Shown: positions 1-8,947 of the stretch, one piece after another
Layout of the letters: each line of letters begins with the position of its first letter
Numbering within the stretch: position 1 is the first letter of the stretch
NCBI GenBank assembly: GCA_026119855.1
Contig: JAOWBW010001463.1
Coordinates: 1 to 64,000 of the forward strand
Direction: 5' to 3'
DNA length: 64,000 nucleotides
Source: Campanula takesimana
Lineage: Eukaryota; Streptophyta; Magnoliopsida; Asterales; Campanulaceae
Notes under the pieces: generated by a model
Databases searched by the model: none
Seen by the model: the letters and a program-made list of their open reading frames with translations, nothing else
What the model was told of the DNA's origin: nothing
Program-made: the position numbers and the translations under genes

Positions 1-999
1 CTTCTGGGTTGGTTCCAGAACAGAGACAGGTTTCAGGGACTGAGCAGTACAGTGGGGTGTGGGCACAGTTGCCTGCATCAGAACAGAATTGAAACCCTCG
101 GACTGTTTAATTTTGTGTTTTATTTACCGGTCACACGGTGATTCGGGAGTTGTAATTTTATGTGCTTATGTGTTTTGTGTGTTTTTCTTTCTTTTCAAAA
201 AAATAAAAAAAAAAAAAAAAAAAAAAATTTGTCACTTGTTAGACCTCACACTACATGCACATATTCCTATGAACTGCTCACTATCGAGTCGCACAAGTCC
301 AACCCCAAACCCTTCGAGGCCCGTCCTAGAAAGTTTCAAGCTCCACCAGACCTTGGCTCTTTCGAAGCGGTAAACCTCAGCCCGTGGCGTAGTTCAAGAC
401 TACATGCCGGGGTGACCTTTGAGCCTCATATTCAAGCCGAGCACAAACCACACAATCTAGTTAGGGTCTAACACTCCGTGACTCAAGTCGGTTTCCATGT
501 ACCGAGATTTCCCTAAACTAATGTCTTCAAATCATACATGCCAACTTGTTGAAAGGGACGCAATAAAAATCCGTCCCCAAAAGTGGTTATTTTGGACGAA
601 AATAAAAATCCGTCCCGCATGTATGCTTTACTACATTAATTTAGTCTAATCCCGATACATGTAGGATTCACAAACGTGGTGGAATCCGATGAGTATATGG
701 GACCCTGCGACCGCGAGATGGTCTATATACTAGTGTGACGATTCCATTATTTTCTTATAAACCCCAAAAGGGATTCATTCCCTCCGACTCATAAAAAAAA
801 AAAAAGAGTCTTTTCTTATGTGGTTCGAGTCGTGTGCCCAACTGTGTGTTCTAAGCCTCTTCATGGACCGCAAGTGCTACTCAAGACTGACAAGGGCCTC
901 TTCTGCAATATAGGTTCAATTGGTACTTACAAAGTCTACCGGGATTCAGCAAATCGGTTAGTCCGTGAAGAGATCACTCCAACAGCTCCAACATCAACC
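1..999 (+). other. Tat1 5' leader (untranslated region)
   Basis: No convincing gene. Bases 1-297 repeat 14477-14775 (leader of the second, partial unit), and similarity stops abruptly after a shared ACAAG. The window starts inside the third copy of a GC-rich motif (see the cluster at 14412-14482). There are A-runs near 200-227 and 792-804. The rest is unique leader sequence; nothing else is recognised. Confidence 0.7.
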
Positions 1000-2340
1000 A
1001 TGACCGGCAGTAGCAACACCATGTCTCTCGAACAGCTCTCAACTATGGTCCAACTCCTCCAAGAGCAAGTCTCCACCCTTAACAAGGAGGCACAAAGCAA
1101 AGATGACATTTGGCAATCCCACCTCGACAGCCAAGGAGGCCCACGAGGCCGAAATGGAACTAATGAAAGAAAAGCTCACCAACCTTGCCAAGGGAAAGAA
1201 CAAGAACAATGATGATGAATCCGAATGGACCGAGGGTTTGTTCAAGAGTCCTTATGTCAACACCCGCACCAAGAAAATGGGGGAACAAAGTTCCGAGAAC
1301 AACGAGCCCAAAATGGTGGATTCTATCATGGCCTACATCGACCAAAAATTCAATGGGCTCAACATGGGAAAGGCTCCGACACAAGCCTTTATCAATCATC
1401 CATCCTCATGAGTACTATGGCCGCCCTTCCCGATAAGTTCAAGATGCCCGACATAAGCAAATTCAAGGGCAACTCTTTGCCCTATGGCTCACATTGAGAC
1501 TTATATTTGGGCAATGTTCCAAAGAAGGTCTCCACCAAGGTGATGGCTCAATGCTTTCCTCTCACTCTCGAGGGGGGCGGCAAAAGATTGGTATGCTACT
1601 CTCCCGCTCACTGTCCGTCTTGATTGGGACTCCGCCATGCTTGCCTTCAAGAACCAATACCAAGGCAACACCACTCACCGGCCCACAAGGAAAGAGCTAG
1701 AGAACACTACTCAACGAGACAATGAGTCCTTCATCGACTTCACAAGGAGATGGAATGACAAACTCTCTGAATTTGTTGAGAGGCCGAACACAAAAGAGCA
1801 AATGGACATATTTCTCAAGTGTCTCAAGATTGATCTCCGCACTCACCTCAGTGGAGCTTGCTACTCCGACTTCTCCCAAATGTATGAGCGGGTGTACGCA
1901 TGGATGACTTGCTCATGGAGATTAAGAAGACCACTCCTACTTACCGCTACAAGGCCGCGTCCAACTCCACAAAAGAGGCCTCGGTCAACGCCGTCACTAT
2001 TGACAAGGGGAATTACAAAAAGGTTCCTCCACCTCAAGGGAAAAGGCCCCGAAGTGACCGTGTCTACACGCCTCTCCAAGGCATGACTCAAACCGAAGTG
2101 TTCGAGGTCCTCAGGCAAAGAATCAAGTCACACCCGTGCAAGGTACCAACCCAAGACGATCCAAGACAATCATGCTCACCACAAATATTGTGGCTACCAC
2201 CATATAGTGGCCACACCACCGGGAATGCTTCGTTCTCCGCATGTCATTCAAGATCTCATAGATAAGAAAGAATTTGTAGTGACTAATGACGAGCATGTCA
2301 ATGTAATAGAGATAGGAGAACTTGAGGGGACCACCCATTC
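1000..2340 (+). pseudogene. gag: Tat1 gag (capsid polyprotein), frameshifted
   Basis: Likely start is ATG at 1000. The N-terminal part is rich in Gln and Lys and coiled-coil-like. The Retrotrans_gag-type core lies about 1440-1900, with hallmark segments PDISKFKG, then WND.LSEF in another frame and a C-terminal LKIDLRTHLSG. The reading frame changes near 1110, near 1495 (a TGA appears at once in the old frame), near 1600-1640 and near 1900, so no full capsid could be made. In an active element Gag packages the RNA genome into cytoplasmic particles. A basic, proline-rich tail (about 1900-2120) precedes the protease region. No zinc knuckle is seen. Confidence 0.8.
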
Positions 2341-2370
2341 AATCCCAATTGTGAATGGGGCCCCAATGTT

Positions 2371-4290
2371 ATGAATAAAATTGACAATTCTTGTTATGTA
2401 GTGACTTATGATGAGGTAATGAGGGAAGTACTAGAGAATAGGAAAAAGAAGCAAGATGGGAACGTCAATGTGCTAACTCGATCCGGTCGAGTCATAGCAA
2501 GCAACCCTTCCACTTCCGCACCGAGCTCCTCTTCTCAAAGGCCGCAAGCTCACAACACTCCCGAAGATCCTCTACTTGTCCAACTCAAGAAAACTCAAGC
2601 CAACATCTCTATTTGGGACCTCATTGCATCCTCGAAGAAAACACCGAGATCTCGTCATCCGCAATCTCAATGATACAACAGTTTCTCCTGATACTACTCC
2701 CGAGGACCTCACGGCAATGATTGGTCACATTCATTTTAGCAATGTCACCACCTTTGCCGATATGGACCTTCCACCGTTTGGTTCCGACCACAATGAAGCT
2801 ATTTACCTCAAGGTACGAGCAAGGGGGAGGTCCGTCTCAAGAGTCTTAGTGGACGGTGGTTCCGCACTCAATCTCATGCCTGGTAGGATCATGGGCATAC
2901 TGGGGCTTAAAGATTCTGATTTGAGGCCTTCTACTCAAGTAATCCGAGGTTATGACAGCACCGCCCGTACAGTCATGGGTATGATCGAAATTGACATTGA
3001 GTTTGGGAGCATGGTCATGTCCGTTCCATTCCAAGTGCTTGATATCCCTGCCTCGTTCAACTTACTGTTAGGTCGACCATGGATTCATAGTGCTAATGCC
3101 GTACCGTCAACTCTCCACCAATGTGTCAAGATCCGAAACGGTGATGAAATAGTGACCGTAATGGCTGAAAACATTACTATCCACAGAAAAGGTGAGCCCG
3201 TCCACCAAGTTCAGCACGGTCTACCAGACTCCACTCTCTCCGGCGTCTCAATCAACGCCATTGACAAAGAAGGGGGAAATGGATCATGGAACCCCAGCAA
3301 TCACAAAGTACTCCGCATGATGAGGGATATGGACACTACTTCCCTGGTTTAGGCTTAGGGAAATATCAGCAAGGAATCCTACATCCCGTGCAAGTCCCAT
3401 TTGTCAAGAACACATTCGGTTTGGGGTACGAGCCTTCCAAAGAAGACTTGAAGCAAGAACAAGCAATCAAGAGCGAAAAGGCCCGAGCTCGTAAAGAAGG
3501 CCGTCGTTATGAGGTCCCTAATCTAAGGCCTTACCGCAAGACGTTGAATGGTTATTTTGTCCGCCAAGGGGAAGACGTTCCATACATGATCTTTCCCGAA
3601 CCATGGGTTAACAACAAGGGTGTCAAAAAGCCCGGCCTCGAAATCTTCTCCGATTGTGAGATCCAGAAATCCGAAAGGGAACCAACTCCCATGTCGCCCC
3701 GTGAATGGTGGGGAAGGAAGGTGACTATAGAGTCCGAGACAGAAATCACCGAGGGGGAAGAACTGACAGATTTAGCCTCCATGTTCGAAGAGCTTGCCGT
3801 AATGAATGAATGCCAAGTCAACGCCATCCATGACACCGTCATCATGAACGAGACTATCAGTGAGATCCCGCCAAGCTCCGAGCCGATCAACAATTGGTAT
3901 TCAACAAAAAGGGCCCGTGGTATCCGAGGAATTCTTAGTCCAAGAAATGGGTTGCATACCCCACCAGCAACAAAGGAAGAGCAGCTTACACTTACTTTCG
4001 AGTCCGAGAGTGTCTCTAATACCCTCACCCAAGAGGATTTGGAGGCCATAGCCGAGCGTGTGTTTCCTTTCTTTGCTAATGAAAAATTTGATATTTCTGA
4101 GTACCCTGAGATTGCAAACATCATAAATGATGAATTAACTAATAATGAACTTAACGAACAAGTTAATAACGATTCAAATTATGATGAAATAGACCACGAA
4201 AACACAACATACTTAAATGAACTTGCTCAACAAGTCCGTAGTCGTGGCGAGAATGGTCCAAAGGCTGACGAAGAATTGCAGGTTGTTTAA
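2371..4290 (+). pseudogene. Tat1 aspartic protease and protease-RT linker
   Basis: The retropepsin core is at about 2720-3110. The catalytic loop reads VLVDGGSALNLMP (about 2846-2885), the D-G-G form common in Tat-type proteases, and the second hallmark FNLLLGRPWIH is near 3056-3090. The enzyme would cleave the Gag-Pol polyprotein inside particles. Frame changes lie near 2620-2640 and near 3290-3350, where the frame moves into a long linker (about 3290-4290). The linker carries basic RKEGRR, the FVRQGEDVPY segment and an acidic Asn-rich tail. It ends in TAA at 4288-4290, out of frame with the reverse transcriptase. Confidence 0.8.
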
Positions 4291-5405
4291 TCTGGGTACC
4301 GAAGAAGAGCCAAAAGAAACCAAGATTGGAAGCTTCTTCAAGGGAGACGACAGAGACAAATTGACTGCATTACTACGAGAGTTCGTGGATGTGTTCGCAT
4401 GGTCATACAAAGACATGCCGGGTTTAGACAGAAAGGTAGCGGAGCACAGGATTCCGATCAGAGAAGATGCCAGGCCAGTAAAGCAGAAACTCAGGAAGAT
4501 CAAGCCAGAATGGTCTCTGCAGGTCAAAGAAGAGATTCGAGAAGCTCCTCAGCATGGGTTTCATCAAGGTTATCGAGTATCCGACATGGTTAGCCAACAT
4601 TGTGACAGTCAGGAAGGCGAACGGCAAGGTCCGAGTTTGTGTAGACTTCCGGGATTTAAACAAAGCTTCCCCAAAGGATGATTTTCCACTCCCTAATATC
4701 GACATGCTAGTCGACTCCACTGCTGCCTACGAGGTTCGCTCATTTGTGGATGGGTTCGCTGGGTACGATCAGATTCTTATGGCCGAGGAAGATCAACATA
4801 AGACAGCCTTCACAACACCGTGGGGTACCTTCTGCTACACAGTCATGCCGTTTGGGTTAAGAAACGCTGGGGCTTCCTACCAAAGAGCCGTGACAGACTT
4901 GTTCCACGATATGATTCACAAAGAAATCGAGGTCTATGTAGACGACATGATCATTCACTCCAAAGGGACCGATGGTCAACATTTGATCGATCTCCGCAAG
5001 TTCTTCGAAAGGCTTCGTCAACACAAGATGAGGCTCAACCCTGCAAAGTGCACATTCGGGGTTATCCGAGTCAAAGTTCTTGGTTATATGGTCACTGAAA
5101 GGGGAATCGAAGTAGACCCCTCCAAAATCAAGGCAATCATTGACATGCCTCCTCCAAAGACACAGAAAGAGATTAAAGGTTTCATGGGCAGACTACAATA
5201 CATCAGTCGGTTTGTGCACCAACTCACTTCCATGTGCGAGCCAATCTTCAAGTTACTCAAGAAGAATGTGGCTCTAGAATGGACCGACGCGTGCCAAGAA
5301 GCCTTCGATCAAGTGAAGCATTACTTAACGTGCCCTCCTGTTCTAGTTCCGCCGCACAAGGAGAAACCTCTGTTGCTTTATCTCACTGTAATGATGAAGC
5401 CCTAG
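4217..5405 (+). pseudogene. Tat1 reverse transcriptase, frameshifted
   Basis: The N-terminal lead-in (VDVFAWSYKDMPGLD, about 4385-4430) is in one frame. A frameshift at about 4540-4560 moves into the frame holding the polymerase core: VCVDFRDLNKA, PLPNIDMLVD, the FAGYDQI segment, MPFGLRNAGASYQ and the catalytic YVDDMIIHS (about 4934-4960), then the thumb region LGYMVTERGIEVDP. The frame ends at 5405, but homology continues in another frame from about 5390, so a second frameshift lies there. The enzyme would copy element RNA from a tRNA primer. The catalytic Asp pair is still present. Confidence 0.9.
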
Positions 5406-6250
5406 GGGCTATGTTAGCACAAGAGCAACAAGAGTCCACAAAGGAGAACGCCATTTATTTTGTCAGTCGCCGATTCCAAGGAGGCGAAAAGAACTACTCT
5501 GTCTTAGAGAAGTCATGTGCAGCATTGGTTTGGGTCACTCAAAAGCTCAAACACTATATGGAAGCTTTTCCAATCAAGCTAGTAGCAAAGGTGGACCCGC
5601 TCCGCTATATCTTCGAGAAGCCTTTCATGTCAACAAGAATAGCCAAATGGTACTTCATGCTCGCCGGCTACGATATTCACTTACGTCACACTAAAATCCG
5701 TCAGGGGAAAGTGTTCAGTGACCAGCTTGCCGAATTCCCGTGTGACGAAGTGAAGGGGGAAGATGTACAGTTCCCCGACGAGCATTTAATTTGTACTGCA
5801 ACCGAGGAAGACAAGTGGCAACTTTTTTTCGATGGCGCCGCCAATAAACACGGTTTTGGTATAGGGGTATTGCTTGTCGATCCAAAAGACATCTACACTC
5901 CCATTGCCATACGCCTAGAATTCGAAGCTACCAACAACATTGCCGAGTACGAAGCATGCATAGCAGGGCTCGAAGCAGCTCTCGAAAGAAACGTCACGGA
6001 ACTAGAAGTGTTCGGCGACTCTTTGCTCCTTATCAATCAGCAATCGGGTAAATGGCGAACCCAAGACCCGACTCTCCAACAGTATGGTCAGCACCTTGAA
6101 GAACTGGTTGAACAATTCCAAGAAATCACTTTCAACTACCTGCCAAGGGATAAGAATCGCTTCGCCGATGCACTGGCCACTATAGCTTCATTAGTTGAAA
6201 TGCCCAAAGGGAAAATGGTGAAGCCTTTCAAAATTGCTCGAAGGAACAGT
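5390..6250 (+). pseudogene. Tat1 RNase H and second (archaeal-type) RNase H
   Basis: The first RNase H follows the reverse transcriptase: DEALGAMLAQ, IYFVSRRFQGGEKNYS, then ALVWVTQKLKHYM and the tail AEFPCDE (about 5395-5750). A second RNase H-like domain follows at 5810-6200, with FFDGAANKHGFGIG holding the first acidic residue, NNIAEYEACIAGL holding the catalytic Glu, FGDSLLLINQ holding an Asp, and RDKNRFADALA near its end. A duplicated RNase H of this kind is the accepted signature of the Tat lineage. This part is one uninterrupted frame, the best preserved part of pol. Confidence 0.9.
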
Positions 6251-6289
6251 CCGGCATATTGCATGAGCATCGAGATCAACGAGGTTCAA

Positions 6290-7544
6290 ACAAACTCTCC
6301 GTGGTATTCAGATATCATGAACTTCCTCAAAGACGGCACTTATCCCGAGAACATCAATAAGAAGTCTCAAGCAGCTCTGCAATGGTTAGCCTCTCGGTAC
6401 GTACTGATTGGGGACCGAGTCTATAAAAGGCACCACGACGGGATCAATCTCTTATGCGCCAATGAGACCGAAGCTCAAGGGATAATGTGTGAAGTGCACG
6501 AAGGAGAATGTGGACCCCACATGAATGGGTTTATGCTATCAAGAAGATACTTCGCATTGGTTACTATTGGAGCACTATGGAACGAGACTGTATCGAGAAA
6601 GTCAAAAGGTGTGCCAAGTGCCAATTCCACGCTAATCTGCAACATGCTCCACCCTCACAACTTTACAACATGGTCACACCTTGGCCTTTCTCTTGTTGGG
6701 GGATAGACATCATCGGTAAAGTTCATCCTGCCGGGAGCAATGGGCAGTCATTCGTCCTAGTAGCAGTCGACTACTTCACAAAGTGGGTCGAAGCACAAGC
6801 CTATTGAACCCTCAACGCCAAGAAAGTGGCCGAATTTGTAAAGATTAATATCATGTGCCGATACGGCGTGCCTCATGAAATCATTTCCGACAACGGCTCT
6901 CACTTTGAGAAGGAAATGGATGCACTTTTGGTAGAATACAAGATCACCAAGCACAAGTCATCTCCTTACCGGCCCCAAGCAAATGGCGCAGTCGAAGCAG
7001 CAAATAAGACCATCGAAACCATCGTCAAGAAAATGGCCTCAACAGGAAGGGATTGGCCCGAAAAGCTACCATTAGCATTGTGGGGCTACCGCACATCGAT
7101 ACGATCCGCAACAGGAGAAACTCCTTATGCATTGGTCTATGGTTATGAAGCCGTACTCCCTATCGAACTTGAAGTCCCATCTCTACGGGTCCTCCTCGAG
7201 AATCAAGTCAACGAGGTCAACTGGATGCAGAGTCGATACGAACAGCTAGCCTTACTCGATGAGAAAAGGTTAAGGCACTCGAACGCACGAGGGCATATCA
7301 GCAAAGGATGGCAAGAGCTTTCAACAAAAAAGTGAAGCCTCGAAACATCAATGTGGGAGATTTGGTCTTAAGACAACATCCTCCTAATGCCATGAATCCC
7401 CTGGGGAAATGGGGACCCCGATGGATCGGTCCGTACGTGGTCAAAAAGATACTAAGCGGTGGTGCAGTCCGGCTCGTGGATTTAGATGGTGACCAGCTGC
7501 CAAAGGAGGTCAACCTCGACAAGCTCAAGAGGTTCTACGCTTAA
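6290..7544 (+). pseudogene. Tat1 integrase, frameshifted and with a stop
   Basis: The zinc-binding part is split by a frameshift at about 6515-6530: HEGECGPH is in one frame and CAKCQFH (about 6613-6633) in the next. The catalytic core has WGIDIIG (first Asp, about 6700), SDNGSHFE (second Asp, about 6887) and NGAVEAANK (catalytic Glu, about 6985). A TGA stop at 6805-6807 interrupts EAQAY and TLNAKK. A further frameshift near 7285-7310 leads to the C-terminal domain (WGPRWIGPYVVKK, then VNLDKLKRFYA), ending in TAA at 7542-7544. No chromodomain follows, as expected for Tat. Confidence 0.88.
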
Positions 7545-7586
7545 TAAACAAAGACCATTAAAAAAAAAAAAAAAAAAAAAATCGCT

Positions 7587-7684
7587 CGCTAGGTTGAAAA
7601 CCCGCAAGGGCGGCCTAGGCAAAAATTAGAGCACGTGCAAAAAAGAAGCCCGCTAGATTGAAAACCCGCAAGGGCGGTCTAGGC
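7587..7684 (+). other. Pair of conserved post-pol RNA hairpins (Tat1)
   Basis: Two copies, 7587-7620 and 7648-7684, share CGCTAGRTTGAAAACCCG and GCAAGGGCGG. Each can fold with an outer stem (CTAGG with CCTAG in copy 1, CTAGA with TCTAG in copy 2, a compensatory change) and an inner CCC-GCAA-GGG stem with a GNRA tetraloop. Tat2 carries the same pair on its sense strand at 39508-39618, one copy with a GAAA loop. Function unknown; the position just after pol suggests a signal in the genomic RNA. Confidence 0.7.
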
Positions 7685-7740
7685 AAAAAACAGGGTGCAC
7701 AAAAAAAAAAAAAAAAAAAAAAAATGGTCTTTGTTTGTTG

Positions 7741-7797
7741 GAACTACGAAGACCTGAGCCTCCCAACTGGAGGAACGTAGGCAACCTTCGGTGCGGT
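7741..7797 (+). other. Second conserved post-pol RNA hairpin (Tat1)
   Basis: GAACTACG, then GACCTGAGCCTCC, a short loop, GGAGGAACGTAGGC and ACCTTCGG. CTACG (7744-7748) pairs with CGTAG (7776-7780), and CCTCC (7759-7763) pairs with GGAGG (7769-7773). Two related copies occur on the sense (-) strand of Tat2 at 40131-40182 and 41843-41920, with different but still pairing inner arms. Confidence 0.65.
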
Positions 7798-7800
7798 CTA

Positions 7801-7971
7801 AAACATATCAAAAATACCCAATTCACTTCAAATAACAAAATGCAATTTTTATTCATTCAATGAATTATTCAAACCATTACAACGAATTTATTGAGCAACA
7901 AAAGACATCAAAATATTAAATCCTAAAACAAAGTGGTCTAAATTGCAATCTCTTGGGGTACAAAGAAAAAT
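7801..7971. other. AT-rich spacer between converging transcription units
   Basis: This lies between the pol strand and the end of the antisense ORF. On the - strand it holds AATAAA at 7892-7887, about 80 bp past the antisense stop codon, a plausible poly(A) signal for that gene. Otherwise nothing is recognised. Confidence 0.45.
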
Positions 7972-8412
7972 CTAATCTTTCTTAGGTTTGGGAACCCATT
8001 GCTTCTTGTTATGTACTTTAGTCTTCTTGGATGGGGACGGAACATTCTTGGGATCTCCAAGACGGGAGAAAACGCTAGGACGGGACGGAGCTTCATCAAC
8101 GGCTTTCCCTTTACCCTTATCAAGCGGAACCTTAGCGGGGACAACCATGGGACGCTTCCACACATATGAGGAATTTCCCTTACCTTTCTTCTTCTTGGGA
8201 AAATAACGGGGTCTATAGTCCCGCACATGAACCACCGGTCTCACGGGGTCAACAACATCGTCATTGGGCCTTCCCAAACGATCAAAAACGCTCGGACGCT
8301 TCTCCACCATCGAGACGGACCCCACAGCTGGAACGGCGTTCACCATTGGAATGGACTTCTCACCCTCGGGGACGGAAACCTTAACTTCAAAGGAGAAAGT
8401 CATTGGGGCCAT
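7972..8412 (-). CDS. Antisense ORF in Tat1, 146-aa basic protein with repeated SVFDRLG motif
   Basis: An uninterrupted ORF on the strand opposite to gag-pol. It is rich in Lys, Pro, Arg and Val. The motif RPSVF-D/S-RLG occurs twice (RPSVFDRLGRP near residue 40 and RPSVFSRLGDPK near residue 112). Between and after these are basic patches (FPKKKKGKG, PSKKTKVHNKK) that could be nuclear signals, and the protein ends KKQWVPKPKKD. I know no defined domain. A TATA-like TATAAAT lies about 85-90 bp upstream on the same strand, a GC-rich motif triplet lies beyond it, and AATAAA follows the stop, so it looks like a small independent gene. It stays open although pol in the same element is ruined. Confidence 0.55.
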   Translation of the reverse strand: MAPMTFSFEVKVSVPEGEKSIPMVNAVPAVGSVSMVEKRPSVFDRLGRPNDDVVDPVRPVVHVRDYRPRYFPKKKKGKGNSSYVWKRPMVVPAKVPLDKGKGKAVDEAPSRPSVFSRLGDPKNVPSPSKKTKVHNKKQWVPKPKKD

Positions 8413-8495
8413 TATAACAAGAATTTTGTGGTTTAGGGGGAGAAAGTGTCTGCAAAAGAATGCTGTGTGGCCATTCTGGTCGAAAAATGGTTCAA

Positions 8496-8502
8496 ATTTA
8501 TA
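8496..8502 (-). promoter_or_regulatory. TATA box candidate for the antisense 146-aa ORF
   Basis: TATAAAT read on the - strand, 84 bp before the ATG at 8412. The triplet of GCGCGCGCC motifs (8558-8627) starts 56 bp further upstream. Confidence 0.5.
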
Positions 8503-8557
8503 GCTGTTGGAACATTCTGATCAGAAAAGAAAGGGGCTGTAATTCAACAGGCCAGAA

Positions 8558-8627
8558 GCGCGCGCCTCCGACCATGGATTCACAACGCGCGCGCCTCCCA
8601 AAAGCAAGGCCCGACGCGCGCGCCTTT
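8558..8627. repeat. GC motif cluster A: three GCGCGCGCCTCC-like motifs, 29-bp period
   Basis: Motif starts at 8558, 8587 and 8616 (the third ends CCTTTG). The 17-bp linkers are not alike. The cluster lies directly upstream of the TATA box of the antisense 146-aa ORF. Confidence 0.85.
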
Positions 8628-8947
8628 GACAGCAGTTTAGACAGAAACAGCCCTTGTCAGTTCAGAACAGAACCCAAGCACTTCAACATATCCAGCCTGC
8701 AGCAAAATCAAATCCCAGCAATAAAAAAGGAGTTCAAAGCATCGACAACAAGCACCCTTTGGGCACACATTTGTTTGTAAAGAGTCGACATCTAAGATCG
8801 AGTCGCTAATAGAACATAAAAAACGAGTAGTAAAATAGATAGGATTGTAAATACATGTTAAATGTTATTACAGGCAAAAGCAAAAGTGTTTCAATCCCTC
8901 ATCCTCTCAGCCACAACAGCTCAGGCACGTCATCACCAACACTGTGC
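8628..8947. other. Spacer between the two antisense genes
   Basis: Trailer of the antisense PMD gene and upstream region of the next one. No clear AATAAA after the PMD stop; no other feature seen. Confidence 0.4.

Noticed and set aside
820..1212. Upstream start for gag at a GTG codon
   Set aside because: The first ATG with gag-like sequence is at 1000; the upstream stretch looks like leader.
3552..4124. 190-codon - strand ORF opposite the Tat1 protease linker
   Set aside because: The opposite strand codes for the conserved linker; no domain on this strand.
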